Shown piece by piece: positions 8,322 to 14,144 of a stretch of 28,145 bases of DNA (position 1 is its first letter; the number at the start of each line of letters is the position of its first letter). This DNA is from a virus, in IMG/VR virus record IMGVR_UViG_3300017968_000030, positions 1 through 28,145 of that record. The stretch is one strand, 5' to 3'. Both the position numbers and the translations under genes were made by a program. The notes under the pieces were generated by a model. That model did no database searches. It saw only the letters and a program-made list of their open reading frames with translations, and had not been told where the DNA came from.

Positions 8322-8746
8322 CATTGTCAACAAGGACCGGGCTGGCTGGTGAGTTCATCGTTTGCTCATCGATCCTGCGACTAGATGGTGACTGGAAGGT
8401 TGTCCACACGCCGCAGGACAAGATCGATATACTGGCGTTCAACGATGAAGGCATGTTCCTGCGTGTACAGGTTAAGACTAGCACGCTTAAAACAGACAAG
8501 CCGGGGCATCGGCCCTTTTATCACTTTCAAAATGGCAGCGGCTGCAAGAACAAATCCCTGCCCACTATTAAGGAAATGGACATTGTGGCACACTGTTTTT
8601 TGGATGAGCGAACGGTTGCCTATTACGCCACCGAACAGGTGCGCCAGTACAGCCAGCGGCGTCCGATGCACTACGCCTCTGCGCCGGGCTTTGAGCAGGA
8701 CACTTGGGATAAGGCGCTGCAAATTGTGCAAGACAGGATGAGATGA
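8300..8746 (+). CDS. PD-(D/E)XK-type nuclease
   Basis: 148 aa, starting 22 bases inside the preceding gene; a TTG at 8324 is an alternative start. The order of motifs fits the PD-(D/E)XK endonuclease fold: GEFIVCSSIL with Glu18, a strand carrying KIDILAF with Asp43, then FLRVQVKTS with Gln57-x-Lys59 in the (D/E/Q)xK position. The family contains Holliday junction resolvases and restriction-like nucleases. It lies between a membrane protein and the endolysin, an unusual place, and overlaps the endolysin start (ATGATGA). It may resolve DNA branches before packaging or degrade host DNA; the substrate is unknown. Confidence 0.68.
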   Translation: MAEGDAVALSTRTGLAGEFIVCSSILRLDGDWKVVHTPQDKIDILAFNDEGMFLRVQVKTSTLKTDKPGHRPFYHFQNGSGCKNKSLPTIKEMDIVAHCFLDERTVAYYATEQVRQYSQRRPMHYASAPGFEQDTWDKALQIVQDRMR

Positions 8747-9201
8747 TGGATAAAGACAGATTACGCGCTGAGATAGCCGCTGATGAGGGGTGTCGGCATG
8801 AGATCTATCTCGACCATCTGGGCCTACCAACGCACGGCATAGGGCATTTGATCCGCGAACATGAGCCGGAACACGGCCAACCAGTAGGCACGCCGGTCAG
8901 CGATGAGCGGGTGCGTCAATGCTTTGCGCTCGACATTGCCGTCACACTTGAGGATTGCCTGCGGCTGTTCCCAGACTTTGCGGATCTGCCATTAGAGGCA
9001 CAGCTAGTGATAGCCAATATGTGCTTCAACCTTGGCTATCCCCGGCTGTCCAAGTTCAAGAATTTTCGGGCTGCGGTTGAAGAGCGCGACTGGATCAAAG
9101 CCGCAGATGAGATGGTCGATAGCCGCTGGCACGATCAGGTGCCGAACCGGGCAAAGCGGCTGGTCAAAAGAATACGAGATCTGGCAGAGGAGCAATTATA
9201 A
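8743..9201 (+). CDS. Endolysin: T4-type lysozyme (glycoside hydrolase family 24)
   Basis: 152 aa; cuts peptidoglycan between N-acetylmuramic acid and N-acetylglucosamine. The catalytic triad is visible with T4 lysozyme spacing: Glu15 (ADEGC), Asp24 (YLDHLG) and Thr30 (LPTHGIGHL), matching Glu11/Asp20/Thr26 of T4. A later FNLGYPRLSKFKNF segment and SRWHDQVPNRAKRL also match the family. There is no signal peptide, so it should depend on the holin encoded directly downstream, whose start overlaps by one base (TAATG). The start ATGATG overlaps the nuclease stop. Confidence 0.93.
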   Translation: MMDKDRLRAEIAADEGCRHEIYLDHLGLPTHGIGHLIREHEPEHGQPVGTPVSDERVRQCFALDIAVTLEDCLRLFPDFADLPLEAQLVIANMCFNLGYPRLSKFKNFRAAVEERDWIKAADEMVDSRWHDQVPNRAKRLVKRIRDLAEEQL

Positions 9202-9560
9202 TGATTAGTATACTGGCAAAGATCCTTGGATCTGGTGACGTTATCAAGCAAGGCATGAGCCTCATCGATGACATGCACACCAGCACAGAGGAAGAGGTCG
9301 CGATTAAGTCCAAGGCCAAGACAGATTTGCTTGCGGCCTATGCGCCGTTCAAGCTGGCCCAGCGTTATCTGGCGCTGATGTTTGCATTCACCTTCCTGCT
9401 GTGCTTTGCGATCACGTTGGGCATGACGCTGGCAGGCAAGGGTGACATCGAAGGCGTGAAGGCGATCCTTGGTGATTTCTGGATTGGAGAAATCATGCTG
9501 ATCATCGTGGGCTTTTACTTTGGCGGCGGCCTTGCCGAGAGTGTAAAGTCCAAGAAATAA
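9201..9560 (+). CDS. Holin, gene-transfer-agent / phage type
   Basis: 119 aa. The N-terminal 45 residues are amphipathic and charged (IDDMHTSTEEEVAIKSK), followed by APFKLAQRYLAL and two strong membrane segments at about 56-78 and 93-111, ending GGGLAESVKSKK. This arrangement matches the 3TM holin family found in gene transfer agents and marine phages, where the N-terminal amphipathic part may be a third segment. It is coupled to the endolysin by a one-base overlap and is the last gene before the terminator. It should form the membrane lesion that releases the endolysin. Confidence 0.8.
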   Translation: MISILAKILGSGDVIKQGMSLIDDMHTSTEEEVAIKSKAKTDLLAAYAPFKLAQRYLALMFAFTFLLCFAITLGMTLAGKGDIEGVKAILGDFWIGEIMLIIVGFYFGGGLAESVKSKK

Positions 9561-9586
9561 AAAGACCCCCGGCGCGGGGCCGGGGG
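9556..9586 (-). terminator. Rho-independent terminator of the leftward operon
   Basis: An 8-bp perfect GC stem (CCCCCGGC at 9566-9573 with GCCGGGGG at 9579-9586, 5-base loop) is followed on the minus strand by TCTTTTTATTT. It sits between the convergent ends of the holin (+) and the LexA-like gene (-). On the plus strand no T-run follows, so it stops mainly leftward transcription and perhaps weakly the lysis operon. Confidence 0.8.
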
Positions 9587-9611
9587 CAGTTGTCGGTGGG
9601 AGGTGTTGGTT

Positions 9612-9818
9612 TTATTCCAACGGCAATAATTCTATCGCCCGGTTGCTGATGCGTCTAGCCCCGCCCCGCTCGATCAAGCCGGTCAATTGCATCTGGATCG
9701 TGGTCTGGCCCTTCCCCATAAAGCGACCTAATTCCCGCGTGGACGGCGTGTAGCCGTATTCCCGCTGGAATATACTGATCGCATCCCAGATGCGCCTCTG
9801 TGCCTCTGTAAACGCCAT
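9612..9818 (-). CDS. Stand-alone LexA-type winged-helix DNA-binding domain
   Basis: 68 aa, all of it matching the N-terminal DNA-binding domain of LexA: FTEAQRRIWDAI, YGYTPSTRELGRFMG, then QMQLTGLIERGGARR and RAIELL. The S24 autocleavage domain of LexA is absent, so the protein cannot be inactivated by RecA-stimulated self-cleavage. Its ATG overlaps the YqaJ stop by one base (TAATG on the minus strand); it is the last gene of the leftward operon. It is likely a transcription regulator of the phage, perhaps reading SOS-box-like sites or autoregulating the operon. The domain call is solid; the target is unknown. Confidence 0.82.
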   Translation of the reverse strand: MAFTEAQRRIWDAISIFQREYGYTPSTRELGRFMGKGQTTIQMQLTGLIERGGARRISNRAIELLPLE

Positions 9819-10777
9819 TAATCCAGTTCCTTGATTTGCAGGGTCTTGGATCTAACTGTGCGCTCCGGCTTGGCCGGGGTCAGCTTTTCGGGCTGCGCAC
9901 GATATGTGCGGCTTGGCCACTTAACCAGCACCCGGCGGTTGCCGACCATCGCCTCAACCTCTTCAGACCGGCCCATCCTGTCCATAAGGAATGATGTGAA
10001 CTCAGCGATGTCCTCTTCGGCGTTGGCCTTTTGCTTGAGCGCGTGCATCAGGCAGTCAATGGCTGTCGCCTCATCGCCTGCGCCATCATCCCAGTACAGC
10101 CGGTCATCGATGCCGGTCGGATAGGCAGCGATGCCATCCTCCGGCGATGTCACTGGATACATCTCACCAGTCTTGCGGCGTTCCTCGAAGTCTTGGATGG
10201 CCAGCACGATGCGTTGCTGTATGGCCGGATCGGCTTTGTAGAGGAACAGGCGCAACTCAGTGCCACGATACAGCACCGCGATGACCCCGGCTTTGAGGCC
10301 AGTACACATCATCTGGGCCTGCAACTGCAAAGGACCGCGATGTGCGGCTGGCGGGTTCTCCGGCATGACGCTGGTATTCTTCGCTTCCAGCAGGATCTCG
10401 CCGGTCAGGTCGATCATGTCACCACCCTGCGGCGTGTAGATGCCGTTGGCTGGATCAGACGCCCACTTGCGATTGCCCTTGGCAGATCCATCGAGACTGG
10501 CCGCAAGCGGCAGTGTCGGATGCTGGAACGCGGCGGGGAAGCTGGTGCGCAGATCTTTGAGGCCGAGGCGTTCAGCCGCAACGGTCAGGATCTGCTCTTC
10601 CAGCGTGTCGCCCCAGAACATCGGTTCGTTCTGCGGGATGCGGGTTGGTGTGCCTCCCCGGTCGATGTCGATCATCTCAGCCAGCAGTTCGTTGCGGGTC
10701 TGATACGGTGATGCGTTCAGTAGAACCGGGATGCGGCTGGCTGAAAGCTGGTCATCTCTAGTCAGTTTGCCAACCAT
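9818..10777 (-). CDS. YqaJ-type viral recombinase / exonuclease
   Basis: 319 aa. The family are PD-(D/E)XK 5'-3' exonucleases that work with a recombinase or an ssDNA-binding protein, as lambda Exo does. Visible motifs: ASRIPVLLNASPYQT near residues 13-27, MFWGDTLEEQI at about 53-63, LAASLDG with Asp96, ILLEAKN with Glu131 and Lys133, and QLQAQMMCTGL (151-161) with the Gln-rich motif typical of YqaJ. No partner annealing protein (RecT/Bet) is obvious in the operon; the ssDNA-binding candidate at 14145 might serve. The start overlaps the 72-aa gene upstream by one base. Confidence 0.88.
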   Translation of the reverse strand: MVGKLTRDDQLSASRIPVLLNASPYQTRNELLAEMIDIDRGGTPTRIPQNEPMFWGDTLEEQILTVAAERLGLKDLRTSFPAAFQHPTLPLAASLDGSAKGNRKWASDPANGIYTPQGGDMIDLTGEILLEAKNTSVMPENPPAAHRGPLQLQAQMMCTGLKAGVIAVLYRGTELRLFLYKADPAIQQRIVLAIQDFEERRKTGEMYPVTSPEDGIAAYPTGIDDRLYWDDGAGDEATAIDCLMHALKQKANAEEDIAEFTSFLMDRMGRSEEVEAMVGNRRVLVKWPSRTYRAQPEKLTPAKPERTVRSKTLQIKELD

Positions 10778-10995
10778 TATATCAGTCCTCTCTCTTGCAT
10801 TTGTCCTTTGATGAGCATGACGATCTGGCAGTCATCTCCATCCAAAAAATGTTTTTCCAAATATTCGATTTCCTCTTTTGTTGGCAAAACATCTTCGACA
10901 TATCTGATTGCAAAAAACTCCATCGCAGAGATTTTAATATCATTGTGCCAAGCCTCAAACTCTGACACCAATACATGATTTCTATTGTTACTCAT
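10777..10995 (-). CDS. Small acidic protein of unknown function
   Basis: 72 aa starting at the ATG at 10995, which overlaps the HNH stop as TAATG; an upstream start would add five residues but lacks this coupling. I do not recognise a family. The sequence has mixed helix and strand character and is acidic (VEDVLPTKEEIEYLEKHF, DGDDCQIVML). Its DNA is clearly more AT-rich than that of the flanking YqaJ and recombinase genes and like that of the HNH gene, so the two may have arrived together. It could be an accessory or inhibitor of either nuclease neighbour; this is speculation. Confidence 0.5.
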   Translation of the reverse strand: MSNNRNHVLVSEFEAWHNDIKISAMEFFAIRYVEDVLPTKEEIEYLEKHFLDGDDCQIVMLIKGQMQERGLI

Positions 10996-11594
10996 TATAC
11001 AGTCTCCCATTTGTTAGATTTACGCAGATTTTCTTCAGCCGTGATTATCTGCAAATTCCACGGCACATGCAGACCACAAACATTTTCGCCTTTAAGTGGC
11101 ACGATGTGGTCAACGTGATACTTAATAAATCCAGCATCCTTGTTCATTTGACGAGACTTCCTGTAGAGCCTCATTATCGATGGACGCAGAGACTTACATA
11201 TAGGCCTTATGCTTTCTCCCCTGCTTTTGACACCATTTGCCTTTTCGTAAGCCCTCATATAATCAATTATTTTTGCTTTATTTTTTAGATAATATTCGCG
11301 CTTATACTTTTGGCGCTTGGCCTTGTTTTTTATTCGGTCTAACCTCGCGCACTCAACGCAAGTAAAAGAACAAGAATAGCGAAGTGTGTGACCATATTTA
11401 CACGGTTTGCCGTGGTGCTTTGCCCCTTTTTCTTTTGCCATCTCCCGCGCTTTTTTTGTTAGACCCACATCACAAGCGGCGCACACTTTTCTTTTTGTGT
11501 GTCGCTTATCTATGTGACCCCGCTTGCAAGGCTTGCCAGTGAAATAGTGCGACAAACCTTGCTCAACCGCCTCTTGGCGCGTAATAATCTCCAT
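10995..11594 (-). CDS. HNH endonuclease with two Cys-rich zinc-binding repeats
   Basis: 199 aa from the ATG at 11594, chosen because it overlaps the stop of the small upstream gene (TGATG). Two N-terminal copies of GKPCKxGH...CxxC (Cys23/His27/Cys38/Cys41 and Cys65/His69/Cys79/Cys82) look like tandem zinc-binding knuckles. A long basic stretch follows (about 84-120). The C-terminus is a classic HNH nuclease: [11 protein letters not shown] with Asp162-His163, HVPWNLQ with Asn180, and ENLRKSNKW. Family members are homing endonucleases or packaging-associated nucleases. The AT-rich composition and the place inside an otherwise coupled operon suggest a free-standing homing endonuclease; no intron is seen. 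Confidence 0.85.
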   Translation of the reverse strand: MEIITRQEAVEQGLSHYFTGKPCKRGHIDKRHTKRKVCAACDVGLTKKAREMAKEKGAKHHGKPCKYGHTLRYSCSFTCVECARLDRIKNKAKRQKYKREYYLKNKAKIIDYMRAYEKANGVKSRGESIRPICKSLRPSIMRLYRKSRQMNKDAGFIKYHVDHIVPLKGENVCGLHVPWNLQIITAEENLRKSNKWETV

Positions 11595-11725
11595 CACACT
11601 GCTCCCCCAAAGCGAGCCATCAAGGCCCAGACGTTCCAATCCTCAGTCACAAGGCTTGTCCCGAATACGATGACCAAGCCGGTCAGGATAATCATGCCAA
11701 TTGCATCGATTATGTTTTCACGCAT
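11594..11725 (-). CDS. 43-aa single-span membrane peptide
   Basis: A short frame of 43 codons: ATG at 11725 with a GGAGACA ribosome binding site four bases upstream, ending in TGA that overlaps the HNH start (TGATG). The peptide begins [19 protein letters not shown] after Met, followed by [21 protein letters not shown], giving one clear membrane segment (about residues 5-24). It fills the whole gap between recombinase and HNH. The good ribosome site and the coupling support it as a real gene. The function is unknown; such peptides in phages are often superinfection or holin-like factors. Confidence 0.55.
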   Translation of the reverse strand: MRENIIDAIGMIILTGLVIVFGTSLVTEDWNVWALMARFGGAV

Positions 11726-11737
11726 CACTTGTCTCCT

Positions 11738-12370
11738 CTATGCGTTGATGATGTTGCGCACGCTGGCGGCGTACCATTTGCCGCCGAGTGCAGTTGGAAT
11801 GCCAGCATCATTCAGTTTGCTGGCGATGGCGCGGAGTGAGGCACCAGCCTCACGCAGCGCCGCGATGATAGGCATTGCCTGCGTGGCAGCGGCCTGCTGC
11901 TTTTCGCGGCGTACTGCGCCAGAGGCAAAGCCGCCAGCGCGTGGGTTGGGTGAGCCAAGTTTGACGCCACGCGCCTTGGCGGCGGCGAGAGCGTCCTTGG
12001 TGCGCTTGCTGATCTCTTCGCGCTCGTGCTGTGCGAATACGGCGCGGATGCCGAACTCCAGCGTGCCAGCATTGGGCATGTCAGCGGCAACGATCTCAAC
12101 ACCGGCTTTGCGCAGCGACATCAGGAATGCGGCGTCACGCGACAAGCGGTCGATCTTGGCAATCAGGATGGAAGCGCCGGTCTCGCGGCACAATGCAAGC
12201 GCGGCATCAAGCTGTGGCCGGGCATCGTTCTTGCCGCTCTCGACCTCAGTGAAGCTGTGCAGGATGTCGTCAGCATACGGCGCGACAAGCTGCTGCTGCG
12301 CCTCAAGGCCAAGGCCGGATTGGCCCTGACGCTTGGTTGAGACGCGATAGTAAGCAACGTATTTGGTCAT
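11738..12370 (-). CDS. Small serine recombinase (resolvase/invertase family)
   Basis: 210 aa. The N-terminal catalytic domain is clear: YYRVSTKRQGQSGLGLEAQQ with the nucleophile Ser11, then ILIAKIDRLSRDAAF (the conserved DRL(S/A)R), an AADMPNAGTL strand and QHEREEISKRTKDAL. The C-terminus (LREAGASLRAIASKLNDAGIPTALGGKWYAASVRNII) is a helix-turn-helix DNA-binding domain of the recombinase type. At 210 aa it is much smaller than the large serine integrases, so inversion or resolution fits better than attP/attB integration, although integration by small members cannot be excluded. GGAGACA lies three bases before the ATG. It belongs to the leftward operon. Confidence 0.88.
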   Translation of the reverse strand: MTKYVAYYRVSTKRQGQSGLGLEAQQQLVAPYADDILHSFTEVESGKNDARPQLDAALALCRETGASILIAKIDRLSRDAAFLMSLRKAGVEIVAADMPNAGTLEFGIRAVFAQHEREEISKRTKDALAAAKARGVKLGSPNPRAGGFASGAVRREKQQAAATQAMPIIAALREAGASLRAIASKLNDAGIPTALGGKWYAASVRNIINA

Positions 12371-12397
12371 GACTGTCTCCCGGTTGGGGCGGGGCCG

Positions 12398-12748
12398 TTA
12401 AGCCGCCGCCTTTTGCTCGTTAATGATCTCTGCGCAGTTGCAAATGATGACGCGATAACACGCTGCGTTGATTGACCATTTTGGGATGCCGCCATCAAGG
12501 TTGAGGCCTCTTGAGATATCGTGGTCATTAAGCAAGGTTTCTGCGTAGTAACGAGAAACAAACTGACCTAGAACACGGCCATCAACGTCTTTCTCAAAAT
12601 TATATTCAGCGTCATAAAACTCAATCATTGGTTCAATGTCATCGTGAACCAGACACATATCACGGCCATACCTGTCACCTTGAAACACAACGCGAACTGT
12701 CCAATCGAGGTTTGTTTCGAGATCAGTAATTGTAAAAACGCTTGTCAT
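12398..12748 (-). CDS. Unknown protein, first gene of the leftward operon
   Basis: 116 aa; a strong site (AGGGAGACA) precedes the ATG. I do not recognise the family. The N-terminus (TSVFTITDLETNLDWTVRVVFQGD) looks like a small beta domain, followed by an acidic segment (HDDIEPMIEFYDAEYNFEKDVDG) and a helical part with VSRYYAETLL. Two cysteines near the end (YRVIICNCAEIINEQKAAA) could bind metal but no full motif is present. Being promoter-proximal it would be made early; a host-takeover or regulatory role is possible but not supported by a motif. Confidence 0.55.
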   Translation of the reverse strand: MTSVFTITDLETNLDWTVRVVFQGDRYGRDMCLVHDDIEPMIEFYDAEYNFEKDVDGRVLGQFVSRYYAETLLNDHDISRGLNLDGGIPKWSINAACYRVIICNCAEIINEQKAAA

Positions 12749-12845
12749 CGGTGTCTCCCTTTGATGATTAACTCATATGAACTATATAATACATCAACCA
12801 TTGTGGTACAAGGGTGGTTGTCTACTTTTTTTTGGAAAAAATGCA
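12749..12845 (+). promoter_or_regulatory. Divergent promoter / operator region between leftward and rightward early genes
   Basis: This AT-rich 97-base gap separates two divergent operons. On the plus strand TTGATG (12761-12766) and TATAAT (12785-12790), 18 bases apart, form a good sigma70 promoter. TTGATG and CATCAA (12793-12798) form a 6-bp inverted repeat around the -10 box, and a second short one (TTGT/ACAA) lies just downstream. On the minus strand TTGTAC with TATATA at 17-base spacing is a weaker candidate that would overlap the rightward promoter. Both could be controlled by the ribbon-helix-helix or LexA-like protein; this is inferred. Confidence 0.6.
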
Positions 12846-13046
12846 ATGGCCCCTAGCAAACAGGTACATTTTCGACTGAGATCAAGCACTTACGATATGT
12901 TGCGGCACTGTCTAGCTACATCTGCACACCGCTCAATGGCGGCGTTGGCTGATGAGATACTTGAGCAGGAACTGTCTAGGCGCATCAATAGTGGTCAGGA
13001 CCGGGCGGCTGAGACAATGCGCTCGTTGGTGCGGCGCGATGGTTAA
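12846..13046 (+). CDS. Ribbon-helix-helix (Arc-like) regulator
   Basis: 66 aa from the ATG at 12846; a frame extension to 12777 would run across the promoter and is rejected. The N-terminal strand KQVHFRLRSSTYDMLRHCLA followed by RSMAALADEILEQELSRRI has the strand-helix-helix pattern of Arc/MetJ-type repressors. These bind operators as dimers through the strand. It is the first rightward gene, next to the divergent promoters, so autoregulation and control of the early switch are likely. The C-terminal 20 residues are an unassigned charged tail. Confidence 0.75.
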   Translation: MAPSKQVHFRLRSSTYDMLRHCLATSAHRSMAALADEILEQELSRRINSGQDRAAETMRSLVRRDG

Positions 13047-13464
13047 CGGTCGCCAAAAAGGGGCCAGTTTCGAGCGCCAGATCGCATCGATGTTGAACGA
13101 TGAGTTTTCGCCGCACATCACGTTCAAACGCAATATCCTGCAATACCAGACTAAGGGGCTGGATGATCTGACGCCTAGTGAGCCGTTCCCTTTTCGGTTG
13201 GAATTGAAGCGTTACAAAAATTCAGTGGACCCAAAGTGGTGGGACCAGATCTGCGAGACTTGCCGGTCTGCGCATAATACAAATGACGCATTCCCGGCGC
13301 TGATCTGGAAGCTGGATCGCCAGCCGATCAATGTGCGCATCCCGATTGAGGCGCTGGTCGTGCTTGGCCGGGATGATGCGGCTACGCATGATGCCTATGA
13401 CTGGCGCTACACCGCCACGCTGTCGTGGGATGACTGGGTTATGGTGTGCAGGGAGTTGCTGTGA
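13039..13464 (+). CDS. PD-(D/E)XK nuclease, Holliday-junction-resolvase-like
   Basis: 141 aa from the ATG at 13039 (8-base overlap with the regulator gene). KGASFERQIASML carries Glu12, then RNILQYQTKGLDDLT gives Asp42/Asp43, and FRLELKRYKN gives Glu55-x-Lys57: the E-D-ExK order of the fold. The sequence near WWDQICETCRSAHNTNDAFPALIWKLDR is also typical of archaeal-type resolvase relatives found in phages. It probably cleaves branched DNA during recombination or before packaging. Exact substrate not determinable. Confidence 0.7.
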   Translation: MVNGRQKGASFERQIASMLNDEFSPHITFKRNILQYQTKGLDDLTPSEPFPFRLELKRYKNSVDPKWWDQICETCRSAHNTNDAFPALIWKLDRQPINVRIPIEALVVLGRDDAATHDAYDWRYTATLSWDDWVMVCRELL

Positions 13465-13688
13465 TGTATGAAACAATCCTCGCCTTTTGCTTCGCGATCA
13501 ACATTGGTGGGCAACCGACAAACCCCTGCTGGATGGGCAAGGAAGAGACGCGGTTCAGCACCATCGAGGAATGCGAGTTCTATGCTGAACGGCGCGAGGC
13601 TTATGTGGCGCAGGACATTGCGGTGAATTATGACGTGCCGCCAGTGGTCAGCGTGCAGTGTGGCCCGGTACAGGGGCGCGGATCTTGA
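13464..13688 (+). CDS. Small Cys-containing, possibly exported protein; relative of the one at 7664
   Basis: 74 aa; the ATG overlaps the preceding stop (TGATG). The N-terminus (YETILAFCFAINIGG) is moderately hydrophobic and could be an export signal or a buried segment. Cysteines at 9, 22, 37 and 66. The core RFSTIEECEFYAERR shares the F-x-(S/T)-x3-C-x-(W/F)-Y-A pattern with the 63-aa protein at 7664-7855. Cys37 and Cys66 would be the equivalent pair. The function is unknown. The overlap with both nuclease genes places it in the early transcript. Confidence 0.5.
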   Translation: MYETILAFCFAINIGGQPTNPCWMGKEETRFSTIEECEFYAERREAYVAQDIAVNYDVPPVVSVQCGPVQGRGS

Positions 13689-14113
13689 GCAGACCACAGT
13701 ATGAAAGCCAGCTAGACCGGCAGAATGAGCAGATCGTGGCCACAGCCCTCCAAGGGCTGGGGTACGACCTGGTCAAGCTGCCGCCACATTACCGGCTGGA
13801 TTATGTGCTGATGCAGGATGGTCGGCCCAAGGCATTTGTCGAGGTGAAAGCCCGGACCTTTAACATGCAGAAATATCCGACAGCGCTGGTCAACTTGCAC
13901 AAAGTGATAGCAGCGCGTCAGCTATCGTTTGAGACAGACTTGCCCAGCTATATGGTGGTGCTATATAAGGACGCCCTTGCGCGGATCAGCTTCGCGGAGG
14001 ACTTTGAATTGGGGTTTTTGGCCAATGGTCGCAGTGATCGGGATGACCCGATGGATCGTGATCTGGTGTGCCATTTCCCAATAAGCCGGTTCACAATCGT
14101 GAACCAACGTTAA
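13685..14113 (+). CDS. PD-(D/E)XK nuclease (second early copy)
   Basis: 142 aa from the TTG at 13685, whose bases overlap the previous stop (TTGA); a GTG at 13658 is an alternative. The active site is clear: YRLDYVLMQDG with Asp39, then KAFVEVKART with Glu53-Val-Lys55; Glu15 may be the N-terminal acidic residue. The spacing is that of small VRR-NUC or resolvase-like nucleases. It differs from the nuclease at 13039 and is not an obvious duplicate. Candidate roles: repair, host DNA breakdown or branch cleavage. Confidence 0.7.
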   Translation: MSRPQYESQLDRQNEQIVATALQGLGYDLVKLPPHYRLDYVLMQDGRPKAFVEVKARTFNMQKYPTALVNLHKVIAARQLSFETDLPSYMVVLYKDALARISFAEDFELGFLANGRSDRDDPMDRDLVCHFPISRFTIVNQR

Positions 14114-14144
14114 AACGCTAAAACGTCAAAGAGGTAAACAGACG

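Noticed and set aside
10031-10711. 226-aa plus-strand frame
   Set aside because: Antisense to the YqaJ nuclease; no recognisable domain or ribosome site.
11499-12329. 276-aa plus-strand frame
   Set aside because: Antisense to the serine recombinase and HNH genes, which have clear motifs.
12777-12845. N-terminal extension of the ribbon-helix-helix regulator to an upstream ATG
   Set aside because: It would run through the promoter -10 region; the ATG at 12846 gives the normal family start.
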